A DNA stretch of 9,053 bases. Origin: an uncultured Lachnospiraceae bacterium. GTDB taxonomy: Bacteria; Bacillota; Clostridia; Lachnospirales; Lachnospiraceae. The notes under the pieces are model-generated. The model ran no database searches. It saw nothing but the letters and a program-made list of their open reading frames with translations, and was not told where the DNA came from. The stretch covers positions 1 through 9,053 of the forward strand of contig CABUAW010000082.1 in the NCBI GenBank assembly GCA_902489645.1, in the 5' to 3' direction. The position numbers were made by a program, and so were the translations under genes. Each line of letters starts with the position of its first letter. The first letter of the stretch is position 1. Positions 1-5,098 of the stretch are shown here, one piece after another.

Positions 1-20
1 GGACAGGGAAAATAGAATGA
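1..20 (+). CDS. C-terminal tail of a small mobile-element protein (5' end off window)
   Basis: The first 20 bases are identical to 4390-4409, where they encode the last residues (TGKIE, stop) of the 39-residue gene at 4290-4409. Read in the same frame they give TGKIE followed by TGA at 18-20. The rest of the gene would lie left of the window. The function of the family is unknown. The point is structural: the duplicated block does not begin with the toxin locus but reaches back into the element's replication cluster. Confidence 0.55.
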
Positions 21-25
21 TGTGA

Positions 26-54
26 TTGAGGAACTGAGAAGAGTGTGTTATACT
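26..54 (+). promoter_or_regulatory. Promoter of toxin mRNA, copy 1
   Basis: TTGAGG at 26-31, a 17-bp spacer, then TATACT at 49-54 with an upstream TG (46-47) that makes an extended -10. The transcript should start near 61, giving an ~85-nt 5' leader. The same promoter is kept in copy 2. Confidence 0.7.
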
Positions 55-145
55 GGCAATACGGAAAGTCAGAACACATAAAGGCGGCCTACCCTCCATT
101 TTCGGAGGGGCAAACCCTCCAGACGAAAGAAGGAGGGCGATGCCA

Positions 146-238
146 ATGTATGTTACATATTCGGATTTAATCCAGATAGGTATACTCATTGTTGCCCTTG
201 TAAGTCTCATTTACGAGATATTCAGGGGAAGAAAATAG
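146..238 (+). CDS. Small hydrophobic type I toxin (holin-like toxin family), copy 1
   Basis: A 30-residue protein: polar MYVTYSD head, one hydrophobic span (about residues 8-26, LIQIGILIVALVSLIYEIF) and a basic RGRK tail. This is the layout of the short membrane toxins annotated as putative holin-like toxins (relatives of TxpA/BsrG), which insert in the cytoplasmic membrane and damage it when antisense control fails. Start: GGAGG at 132-136 is 9 nt from ATG 146; the in-frame ATG at 140 would be only 3 nt away, so 146 is preferred (140 would add MP). It has its own promoter (26-54) and a converging antisense RNA over its 3' end. The protein is identical to copy 2 (4535-4627). Family assignment is by architecture and context, not by a search. 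Confidence 0.75.
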   Translation: MYVTYSDLIQIGILIVALVSLIYEIFRGRK

Positions 239-267
239 CCGCCCACTACTGCCAATAGTGAACGGCT
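230..267 (-). terminator. Terminator of antisense RNA, copy 1
   Basis: On the minus strand AGCCGTTCACTA pairs with TAGTGGGCGGCT (267-256 with 248-237; two G-T wobbles, 7-nt loop), followed by ATTTTCTT. The stem overlaps the toxin stop codon, so the antisense RNA ends just inside the toxin frame. Copy 2 has a differently spelled stem at the same place. Confidence 0.6.
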
Positions 268-333
268 GCTTAGTAATAACAGTCATTTAACAATTTGGGG
301 GTAGGCCGTGTGCTTCTGGCTTTCCCTTTTTCT
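236..333 (-). ncRNA. Antisense antitoxin RNA, copy 1
   Basis: Predicted transcript of roughly 95-100 nt from the minus-strand promoter at 340-368 to the hairpin terminator at 230-267. It is fully complementary to the 3' untranslated region of the toxin mRNA and to its stop codon, the usual geometry of the TxpA/RatA-like antitoxins that target toxin mRNA for cleavage. Most of its body (239-298) is the stretch that differs from copy 2. Ends are estimated from promoter and terminator only. Confidence 0.6.
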
Positions 334-339
334 ATTTTC

Positions 340-368
340 AATATAGCACATCTGGCAGTAGGACGCAA
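340..368 (-). promoter_or_regulatory. Antitoxin RNA promoter, copy 1
   Basis: On the minus strand TTGCGT (368-363), 17-bp spacer, TATATT (345-340). This is close to consensus and stronger looking than the toxin promoter, as expected for an antitoxin in excess. The box recurs at 4727-4755 and, with the toxin gene destroyed, at 5872-5900. Confidence 0.75.
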
Positions 369-471
369 GAGATTTTAAAAATATCGCTGACGGTCCCATT
401 CTCTATCAAGGGTTCACATTCGTGTGAGCCGACAGAAAGCCCATATTTCGACTTTTGAACATTAGACGAAT

Positions 472-1113
472 TTAGTGGTTATTCTGTTTTATAGCGAGTG
501 TATGAAGAAATTCGTCCGCAGATATTTTTAGTTCTTCTTCCAAAGGTGCTTTGACAGGTGTTTCGGGAGAGGTATCTTCAATTTCTTCTTGTTCCTGTTC
601 TTGCTCCTGCGCTTTTGCATTTTTTCTCGCTTTCGCTTTTCGTTCTCTGTCTACAATACGGGAGTTATTTAAAATCTCAAAGTTGAAAAGTTGTTGTGTA
701 TCGGCTAGGTATGAGCCTTTTTCATCATTTAGTAAGAAAAAGATTTGGTTATCAATTAAGGCTTGATAGTGGTTTTGGACTTCTTCCTCACTCATTTTGA
801 GAGTAAATGCACATCGTTCAATAAGGTTTTCAAGATTATCCTTATCAACCTTGCAATACCAGCCATAAGGTTGGCACATCTCCTGTCGGAAGAAACAAAT
901 AACTGCTATTACTTCTGCGCCCTGTGCTTTGATTAGCTTACGCACATTGACAGATGATAAATAGTCCGTTTCTATTGTAAAGTAGGTTAGCCCTAAGTCG
1001 TATGCAACTCCGTTTACGCTGACTTTAGGATATTTTTGGTTAATTTCAGAAAGTAGAGAGTTATCCAGATTTTCTCTTTTTTCTATAACGGTTTTATTTT
1101 CTTTTTTATTCAT
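472..1113 (-). CDS. Lin1244/Lin1753-like (DUF4373) N-terminal domain protein
   Basis: 213 residues. Residues ~38-150 fit the domain found in phage and element replication proteins: a conserved opening (LGLTYFTIETDYLSSVNVRK), a helix with GAEVIAVICFF, the aromatic PYGWYCKVD turn, then EEEVQNHYQALIDNQIFF, a winged-helix-like end. Residues ~152-172 are strongly basic (RERKAKARKNAKA), followed by a Q/E repeat and an acidic Pro/Thr linker, and a short C-terminal helix (residues 192-208). This suggests a DNA-binding N-terminus with a flexible tail, probably replication or element control. ATG at 1113 is preceded by AAAGGA about 9 nt away. It stands alone between repeat copy 1 and the mob fragment. 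The repetitive Q/E coding (590-613) could be length-variable. Assignment is from the motif pattern; no partner gene is visible. Confidence 0.6.
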   Translation of the reverse strand: MNKKENKTVIEKRENLDNSLLSEINQKYPKVSVNGVAYDLGLTYFTIETDYLSSVNVRKLIKAQGAEVIAVICFFRQEMCQPYGWYCKVDKDNLENLIERCAFTLKMSEEEVQNHYQALIDNQIFFLLNDEKGSYLADTQQLFNFEILNNSRIVDRERKAKARKNAKAQEQEQEQEEIEDTSPETPVKAPLEEELKISADEFLHTLAIKQNNH

Positions 1114-1175
1114 ATTTCAATTTCCTTTCAGTATCATATATATTTTAGTATTAAGAGAGTACATCAAAGTACAGA

Positions 1176-1204
1176 ACAATAAAGCACTCTACAATATAAA
1201 TCAA
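1176..1204 (-). promoter_or_regulatory. Candidate promoter of the DUF4373-like gene
   Basis: On the minus strand TTGATT (1204-1199), 17-bp spacer, TATTGT (1181-1176), giving a leader of about 55 nt. The region is AT-rich, so chance matches are likely. Confidence 0.35.
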
Positions 1205-1277
1205 CATATCATTTCACAAGACATATAAGCAAAAACATCAAAATACCTTACCAGACCACACAATACAAGAGGCCTTG

Positions 1278-1345
1278 ATGAGTCTTTGCAGAGTCCTGCA
1301 GAACATACATTGATAAATATTAAGGGGCTACTAATAACCCCTTTT
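1278..1345 (+). promoter_or_regulatory. Possible leader peptide and transcription attenuator
   Basis: AGAGG precedes an ATG at 1278 that opens an 11-residue frame (MSLCRVLQNIH, stop at 1311-1313). Nine bases later comes a G/C hairpin AAGGGG (1322-1327) / CCCCTT (1338-1343) with a T-tract. A short peptide directly before an intrinsic terminator is the layout of antibiotic-induced attenuators in front of ribosome-protection and methylase genes. Here the controlled gene is missing; the next frame is the mob fragment, joined about 25 bp later. This could equally be a plain terminator with a chance ORF. Confidence 0.3.
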
Positions 1346-1370
1346 AGACAAGATTGAAACGCAATACTGA

Positions 1371-1715
1371 AAGGAAGAATACCCGACATTCCATGTAGTG
1401 GATAGCAGAATACATTTTGACGAAAAGGGACTGCCACATTGTCATACTTCCATGTTGCCGATACATGAGAAAGAAGATGGCAGTAGGAGTTTTAATGTGA
1501 GCCAACACCAGAAAGGAAAAGATTATTTTAGAGGTCTTCAAGACCGTTTCTACAGTTATATGAAAGAGCGTTATCCAGATAAAGAGCTAGCGCGTGTAGA
1601 CCCTCAAAAAGAGCATAGAAAGAAAATGTCTGTACGAGAATATAAAGCAAATCAAGACTTCAAGAAAGAAATTGAACTTTTCTGCTCTACTTGCTATAAT
1701 GTGATAGAAAGATAA
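1371..1715 (+). pseudogene. Truncated MobV/Pre-type relaxase fragment
   Basis: The frame opens after a TGA at 1368 and reads through 114 codons to TAA at 1713-1715. It carries the histidine-rich metal-binding motif of Mob/Pre relaxases, HFDEKGLPHCH (HxDE..PHxH, coded at about 1410-1442), then SQHQKGKDYFRGLQDRFYSYM and a basic, helical stretch up to NQDFKKEIE. Full-length Mob/Pre proteins are about 400-500 residues; the N-terminal part with the DNA-binding motif and the C-terminal coiled coil are both absent. A GTG at 1398 could start a 105-residue product but has no good ribosome site. The last ~12 residues (CSTCYNVIER) look unlike the family and may be readthrough into foreign DNA at a deletion junction. 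It is probably a dead remnant of a mobilisable plasmid or transposon. Confidence 0.7.
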
Positions 1716-1776
1716 ATCGGGATTTGTTGGAATATTCGGCGAACTGAATTATGAGTTTAGAATACATGGAGACAGT

Positions 1777-2511
1777 ATGAAAAAGACAGTAAGATTAGTG
1801 TTGGAAACCATTGCTACGGTTTTTGTGATATTTGTTTTTTATTTTGTTCAAGGCGCAATAGTGGTGACTCAAGGACTTGACGGAGTAAATGCAAAGTGGA
1901 TTCAGAGCGTTTTTATCTGGGCATCCGTAATTGTGGCGCTCGCATTCTTTTTAATCAAGGATAAGAGCTTGAAAAACCTCGGTTTCAGGAAGGTGGATGG
2001 AAAAGGCTTTCGCGCGGTATTATTCTGTTTACCTGTGCTTCTTGTTGCGCTCTCCGGGCTTGTTTATGGAATCGAGCTTACCGGCAACGGGATTGTCCTC
2101 GCAAATCTTGTGCTTACAATTGGAATCGGTTTTTCGGAAGAGATATATTTTCGTGGAATCATTTTGCATAATTGGCTTAATAACCGGGGAAAAACACCTG
2201 CGATTATAATATCTGCGGTGCTTTTCGGAGTGACTCATCTCATGAATATACTTGGCGGGGCTGGTCTCACGGCGACAATCATGCAGATATTCTTTGCGCT
2301 GTTTTACGGTATTATCATGGCAATAATACTGATTCGTACCAATAGCATCTGGCCATGTATTATATTACATTTCATGCATGATTTTTGCAGTTGGACCGGT
2401 ATGTCAGGAACACCGAAAGAAGATACCATTCTGGCTGCTGCTCAGACTGTTGTGCTGTTGATTTACATGGTTTATTTGATAGTCAAAGAAAAGAAGACTG
2501 TGAAGAATTAA
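1777..2511 (+). CDS. CPBP family intramembrane glutamic endopeptidase (Abi/CAAX-protease like)
   Basis: 244 residues with several hydrophobic spans (about 8-30, 43-60, 78-98, 107-119, 141-158, 164-187, 221-236). All family motifs are present: EEIYFR (E121, E122, R126), FGVTH (F150, H154) and HFMHD (H198, D202), which form the catalytic and metal-like site inside the membrane. Members process prenylated or peptide substrates, often giving immunity to self-made bacteriocins or acting in regulated proteolysis; the substrate here cannot be told. GGAG at 1768-1771 lies 5 nt before ATG 1777. The gene is alone: a mob fragment upstream, an AT-rich gap downstream, and no bacteriocin precursor was found nearby. 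No inactivating lesion is seen. Confidence 0.85.
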   Translation: MKKTVRLVLETIATVFVIFVFYFVQGAIVVTQGLDGVNAKWIQSVFIWASVIVALAFFLIKDKSLKNLGFRKVDGKGFRAVLFCLPVLLVALSGLVYGIELTGNGIVLANLVLTIGIGFSEEIYFRGIILHNWLNNRGKTPAIIISAVLFGVTHLMNILGGAGLTATIMQIFFALFYGIIMAIILIRTNSIWPCIILHFMHDFCSWTGMSGTPKEDTILAAAQTVVLLIYMVYLIVKEKKTVKN

Positions 2512-2808
2512 GATGTACTATGTTGGATATTTCCCGTTTGTAGAGCAGTAAAAAATTCCAGTTTGTAAGGATAAATTAAAGTTAAAACAAAATGATATAG
2601 AAAATTCAATCAATTAGCTGCAAAAAGCATTAAAAACAAAAGCATAAAAAAGTAAATTAGTTAATTGAGTTTTTATTTGTAAAATGAAAAAAATGAGTGT
2701 TTGGAGCGTTTTTGTTCTGAATTGATAGGGAAAACTATGCAGATTAAGCCTGGAAAATTTGTATAAATTTGTATAAAAAGGAAAGCTTAAAACTAAAAAA
2801 CAGCGTAT
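2512..2808. other. AT-rich gap without a convincing gene
   Basis: About 300 bp of very AT-rich DNA. It contains a head-to-tail TTTGTATAAA repeat (about 2758-2777) and runs of A on both strands. No hairpin terminator for the CPBP gene and no reading frame with a ribosome site was seen. The base composition would suit an origin-like or transferred segment, but nothing in it is diagnostic. Confidence 0.4.
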
Positions 2809-3180
2809 TCATAGGGAGTTTACATTTTTATAATGTTTCCGACGATGAATTAGGGGAAACAGAGATTCTAATATTTCCACAGAATTATATTCGCAATTTG
2901 GTGCCGGCGGCAATTCATTATAATTTTGAATCTTAGGAAATATAACCACATCAATTCCAACAATATATATACGGTCTTTTATCAAGTCAAAATTGGAAGG
3001 ACACATATTAGTGCATTTGCCATCTTTTACCCAAACCGCTTTGTATGCGATTGCCTTGCAGGTAGCGGCCTTTACTGTATCTATTAGATTTGCAATGTGT
3101 CCATTTGTATCAAATTTTATATTCACAATTTCCCCCGAATTTAAAAAGTTTATGGTTAAGTTTATATTAGGTGTATACAA
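2809..3180 (-). CDS. Unrecognised 123-residue protein, possibly beta-grasp-like
   Basis: I do not recognise this protein. The open frame begins with TTG at 3180 immediately after an in-frame TAG and lacks a clear Shine-Dalgarno; a GTG inside (SGEI|V) is an alternative start. Predicted order: strand (NLTINFLNSG), strand (EIVNIKFDT), helix (GHIANLIDTVKAATCKAI), strand (YKAVWVKDGK), then KDRIYIVGIDVVIFPK, which loosely resembles a ubiquitin-like beta-grasp fold. The C-terminus (from residue ~85) is polar, with a basic HRRKH patch. Four cysteines are spread through it. It lies divergent to the excisionase-like operon with only ~70 bp between. It may be a gene lacking its true start, or a decayed one. 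Confidence 0.45.
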   Translation of the reverse strand: MYTPNINLTINFLNSGEIVNIKFDTNGHIANLIDTVKAATCKAIAYKAVWVKDGKCTNMCPSNFDLIKDRIYIVGIDVVIFPKIQNYNELPPAPNCEYNSVEILESLFPLIHRRKHYKNVNSL

Positions 3181-3253
3181 CTATAAATTATCTATATGAT
3201 ATCATGTATTTAGACGGAGCGCGACGGACTAATTCAAGAAAGGATAAATTTTT

Positions 3254-3454
3254 ATGAACAAAACAAAAAGCAGGAATTATGACGGAGAATTACTGACCTA
3301 TCAGCAGACAGCAGAAAAAAGCAATCTCGGAGTTAACACAGTTATGAAACTGGCACTGGAATCAGGAGCATTAGTCAAAATCGGAAGAATTTCAAGAGTA
3401 AACTGGAAAATATTTTTTGATTATATTACTTCGGCATATCAGGTAGTTGAATGA
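3254..3454 (+). CDS. Excisionase-like small DNA-binding protein (DUF6462 type)
   Basis: 66 residues. LLTYQQTAEKSNLGVNTVMKLALESGA (residues 14-40) is the winged-helix/MerR-like pattern of excisionases, with Tyr and Gln-Thr-Ala at the first helix and GVNTV at the recognition turn; the wing VKIGRISRVNWKIFFDYI follows. Such proteins bend DNA for element excision or regulate neighbouring genes on integrative elements. AAAGGA lies ~9 nt before the ATG. It is first in a tight cluster with the small protein at 3470, the HTH replication protein at 3649 and the 39-residue protein at 4290. No integrase is in the window, so it may act only as a regulator or be a leftover. Confidence 0.75.
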   Translation: MNKTKSRNYDGELLTYQQTAEKSNLGVNTVMKLALESGALVKIGRISRVNWKIFFDYITSAYQVVE

Positions 3455-3469
3455 TATGGGGATTTCAGA

Positions 3470-3649
3470 GTGCAACAAAGAAAAATACCCTTAAAGTGTT
3501 GCAACACTAAAGGAGAAATACAGCCGGAGAACGTAAGCGAAGTAAAGGAATTTATTAGGATGTTAGAGAGCAGGGGCAAGAATACACTGGCAGCCTTGAA
3601 ATCAGCGAGGAACTATCTAAAAAGCTGCGGAGGCGAGGTTGATGAATAG
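3470..3649 (+). CDS. Small element protein upstream of the replication gene
   Basis: A 59-residue frame from GTG 3470 (GGGGA 7 nt upstream) to TAG 3647-3649. The C-terminal half, PENVSEVKEFIRMLESRGKN and then ALKSARNYLKSCGGEVDE, is a charged amphipathic helix; the N-terminal part is less convincing. AAAGGAG at 3509-3515 stands just before an ATA codon (3518), so the original start may have been an ATG there, now mutated. ATG 3560 would give only 29 residues. Its stop overlaps the GTG of the next gene (TAGTG), indicating translational coupling in an operon. Function unknown. Confidence 0.5.
   Translation: MQQRKIPLKCCNTKGEIQPENVSEVKEFIRMLESRGKNTLAALKSARNYLKSCGGEVDE
3495..3508. promoter_or_regulatory. 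Perfect 14-bp palindrome, possible operator
   Basis: AGTGTTGCAACACT is a perfect two-fold palindrome lying between the excisionase-like gene and the AAAGGAG site before the next protein; a half-site GTGCAAC occurs 25 bp upstream. It could be a repressor operator within the operon. No regulator can be tied to it. Confidence 0.35.
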
Positions 3650-4297
3650 TGAAAAAGGGAGGTTGGCGCATAGTGTATCAGGAAGTAATGCGGAATCCTA
3701 ATATTTCAGCAGAAGCTAAAGCAATATATGCTTATCTTGCGAGTATTGCCGGGACTGGAAACACCGGCTATCCGTCCATAGATATTATGCAAAGGGAAAT
3801 GTGTATGAGCAAAAACAGGCTCACAAAGTACATGGGGTAGCTGATAGCTGCCGGAGTTGTCGAGAAAGTACGGGAGCGGAACGGGAACATATACGGGCAT
3901 AACATTTATAAGATTACCCATGAAGCAGAGGTCATAGAGTATCAGCAGATTGCCGCTTTGTATAATTCGATTTGCGTATCATTCCCGAAATTGACAAAGC
4001 TGTCTGACAAGCGTAAGAAGTTAATTTCGGGCGAGGTTTAATCAGGGATACACTCCGGACGATTTCGAGAGACTGTTTGAACTGGCAGAGGGCAGCAGGT
4101 TTCTAAAAGGCGGCAATAACCGGAATTGGCAGGCCGCCTTTGATTGGATGATTACGGATGCAAACATGTCGAAGGTGCTTGATGGTAACTATACGGATAG
4201 AAAGCCGGGTGATGATAATGCAGCAGCTACCAATAAAGATAGGGGAACAACGAGAGACTTCTATGAGCAGTTTATGGGGAATGGCAACCGTGACTAA
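3649..4297 (+). pseudogene. HTH_36-type element replication protein, broken by amber codon and frameshift
   Basis: The repaired product would be about 215 residues. Residues ~7-75 are a winged-helix HTH_36 domain (NISAEAKAIYAYLASI, YPSIDIMQREMCMSKNRLTKYM). The gene is interrupted by TAG at 3838-3840, where LIAAGVVEKV continues in the same frame (a CAG-to-TAG change would explain it). A one-base gain near 4021-4027 then shifts the frame, and the sequence resumes with RARFNQGYTPDDFERLFELA, a C-terminal module typical of phage and element replisome organisers (NNRNWQAAFDWMI). It ends at TAA 4295-4297. Only the first 63 residues can be made without suppression. GTG 3649 overlaps the preceding stop; the 3' end overlaps the next gene by 8 bp. 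Everything beyond the lesions is still readable, so decay is recent. Confidence 0.8.
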
Positions 4298-4409
4298 AGT
4301 TTCAAGGGTAGACACTGATATACTCCACGGATATATGTTTCGAGAGTGTTATGAAAACGGATATGAAACGGGCGATATTTTGCCAGTATGGACAGGGAAA
4401 ATAGAATGA
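4290..4409 (+). CDS. 39-residue element protein of unknown function
   Basis: GTG 4290 overlaps the end of the replication pseudogene by 8 bp and opens a 39-residue frame ending at TGA 4407-4409. It is acidic and aromatic (VDTDILHGYMFRECYENGYE) with a WTGKIE end. The last 20 bp are part of the long direct repeat and reappear at 1-20. No ribosome site of its own is obvious (GGGGA about 10 nt upstream), so translation would depend on coupling to a now broken gene. I do not recognise the family. Confidence 0.45.
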   Translation: MTKVSRVDTDILHGYMFRECYENGYETGDILPVWTGKIE

Positions 4410-4414
4410 TGTGA

Positions 4415-4443
4415 TTGAGGAACTGAGAAGAGTGTGTTATACT
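4415..4443 (+). promoter_or_regulatory. Promoter of toxin mRNA, copy 2
   Basis: TTGAGG (4415-4420), 17 bp, TATACT (4438-4443) with extended TG; identical to copy 1. The predicted 5'-3' clamp is also kept: 4474-4483 with 4686-4695. Confidence 0.7.
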
Positions 4444-4534
4444 GGCAATACGGAAAGTCAGAACACATAAAGGCGGCCTACCCTCCATTTTCGGAGGGGC
4501 AAACCCTCCAGACGAAAGAAGGAGGGCGATGCCA

Positions 4535-4627
4535 ATGTATGTTACATATTCGGATTTAATCCAGATAGGTATACTCATTGTTGCCCTTGTAAGTCTCATT
4601 TACGAGATATTCAGGGGAAGGAAATAG
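4535..4627 (+). CDS. Small hydrophobic type I toxin (holin-like toxin family), copy 2
   Basis: Encodes exactly the same 30 residues as 146-238; the one coding difference seen is a silent AGA-to-AGG near the end. Single membrane span with a basic tail. GGAGG at 4521-4525 is 9 nt from ATG 4535. It has the same leader with repeated CCCTCC/GGAGGG blocks and a converging antisense RNA. Confidence 0.75.
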   Translation: MYVTYSDLIQIGILIVALVSLIYEIFRGRK

Positions 4628-4654
4628 CCGCCACTATTCGCAGTAGTGACGGCT
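4619..4654 (-). terminator. Terminator of antisense RNA, copy 2
   Basis: On the minus strand AGCCGTCACTACT pairs with AATAGTGGCGGCT (4654-4642 with 4638-4626), with one mismatch, one wobble and a tight CGC loop, followed by ATTTCCTT. Several bases differ from copy 1 on both arms, yet the stem survives. Confidence 0.55.
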
Positions 4655-4720
4655 GGCCTCATGTGAGGTAAAGTTGTCTATTGTCGGGTAGGCCGTGTGT
4701 CTCTGGCTTTCCCTTTTTCT
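4625..4720 (-). ncRNA. Antisense antitoxin RNA, copy 2
   Basis: Predicted ~95-nt RNA from the promoter at 4727-4755. Beyond the terminator stem it holds a second short hairpin, CCTCA-TG-TGAGG (4658-4669), that copy 1 lacks. Its body is diverged from copy 1, so it may not pair well with the other toxin message. Ends are estimates. Confidence 0.6.
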
Positions 4721-4726
4721 ATCTTC

Positions 4727-4755
4727 AATATAGCACATCTGGCAGCGGGACGCAA
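4727..4755 (-). promoter_or_regulatory. Antitoxin RNA promoter, copy 2
   Basis: On the minus strand TTGCGT (4755-4750), 17 bp, TATATT (4732-4727), same as copy 1 apart from a C-to-T-type change in the spacer. Confidence 0.75.
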
Positions 4756-4856
4756 GAGATTTTAAAAATATCGCTGACGGTCCCATTTTCTATCAAGGGT
4801 TCACATGCGTGTGAGCCATCAGAAAGCCGATACGGGGCGTGATATTTCACCTGTCT

Positions 4857-4897
4857 ACTTGACAAGGGGCATATCAAGTTGGCATCGGGTGCTTTTT
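4857..4897 (+). other. Inverted repeat followed by a T-run
   Basis: ACTTGA (4857-4862) and TCAAGT (4874-4879) are perfect inverted arms around CAAGGGGCATA, followed at 4893-4898 by a run of six T. It could be a rho-independent terminator for the toxin mRNA, or part of a nick/processing site of the element. The stem is short; I cannot choose between these. Confidence 0.35.
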
Positions 4898-4926
4898 TAC
4901 TTTAGCGGGTGGATGTTTGTTTCTTA

Positions 4927-4955
4927 TAGAAAAATCGCTGGTACTATGCTAAAAT
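4927..4955 (+). promoter_or_regulatory. Promoter of yjdF transcript
   Basis: TAGAAA (4927-4932), 17-bp spacer, TAAAAT (4950-4955) with an extended TG at 4947-4948. The transcript would start near 4962 and carry a ~140-nt leader. Confidence 0.55.
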
Positions 4956-4961
4956 CAAAGA

Positions 4962-5098
4962 GCAAAGATAAAAACACAACGTAAGGGATAATATCCTTTA
5001 TAGAGCCGGTAGGTAGTCCGGCCGCACCGCTTTGGTGTAAGTAGCCCTCCCTCCTTGGGTCGTCCGTTCTTTGTTCAGTACAACCATTTAAGGAGGAA
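4962..5098 (+). promoter_or_regulatory. Structured leader, probable yjdF (azaaromatic-sensing) riboswitch
   Basis: A ~135-nt leader sits directly in front of a yjdF gene, the classic place of the yjdF RNA motif, which in other Firmicutes binds azaaromatic compounds. Visible helices: GGATA/TATCC around 4986-4998, GCCGG/CCGGC (5004-5021) and CACC/GGTG (5025-5037). CCTCCTT (5050-5056) is a perfect complement of the Shine-Dalgarno AAGGAGG (5090-5096), so one fold can hide the ribosome site: translational control is likely. The identification rests on gene context plus structure; I could not align it to the covariance model. Confidence 0.7.

Larger units (their letters stand above)
85..308 (+). 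promoter_or_regulatory. Toxin mRNA 5'-3' long-range pairing and ribosome-site hairpins, copy 1
   Basis: CGGCCTACCC (85-94) is a perfect complement of GGGTAGGCCG (299-308), so the two ends of the toxin message can clamp together. Inside the leader two CCCTCC blocks (92-97, 115-120) face two GGAGGG blocks (104-109, 132-137). The second GGAGGG is the toxin Shine-Dalgarno, so it can be hidden in a hairpin. Type I toxin mRNAs are commonly held translationally inert in this way; that this one behaves so is inference. Confidence 0.55.
1..441 (+). repeat. Direct repeat copy 1 (type I toxin-antitoxin module)
   Basis: Bases 1-441 match 4390-4828 almost base for base, except for a diverged block at about 239-298 (opposite 4628-4685) and a few point changes. 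The repeat carries toxin promoter, toxin gene, antisense RNA and antisense promoter. It ends at the shared CAGAAAGCC; beyond that the copies are unrelated. The left end is set by the window edge, so the true repeat is probably longer. Confidence 0.95.
4390..4828 (+). repeat. Direct repeat copy 2 (type I toxin-antitoxin module)
   Basis: Partner of 1-441. Divergence is concentrated at 4628-4685, the antisense RNA body. The two copies face the same way and are 4389 bp apart, so recombination between them would excise everything in between as a circle. Confidence 0.95.

Noticed and set aside
92..137. CCCTCC/GGAGGG blocks as a CRISPR-like repeat
   Set aside because: Too short and explained by Shine-Dalgarno hairpins.
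414..433. GGTTCACA-TTCG-TGTGAGCC hairpin as terminator of toxin mRNA (also 4798-4817)
   Set aside because: The stem is good and conserved in both copies, but no T-run follows on either strand; left unassigned.
551..766. Plus-strand frame rich in Ser/Cys/Phe
   Set aside because: Antisense shadow of the Q/E repeat in the 472-1113 gene; no ribosome site.
1201..1541. Two minus-strand frames over the mob fragment
   Set aside because: No ribosome sites, and they overlap a frame with a clear relaxase motif.
2758..2777. Two TTTGTATAAA repeats as replication iterons
   Set aside because: Only two units in very AT-rich DNA; too little to call an origin.
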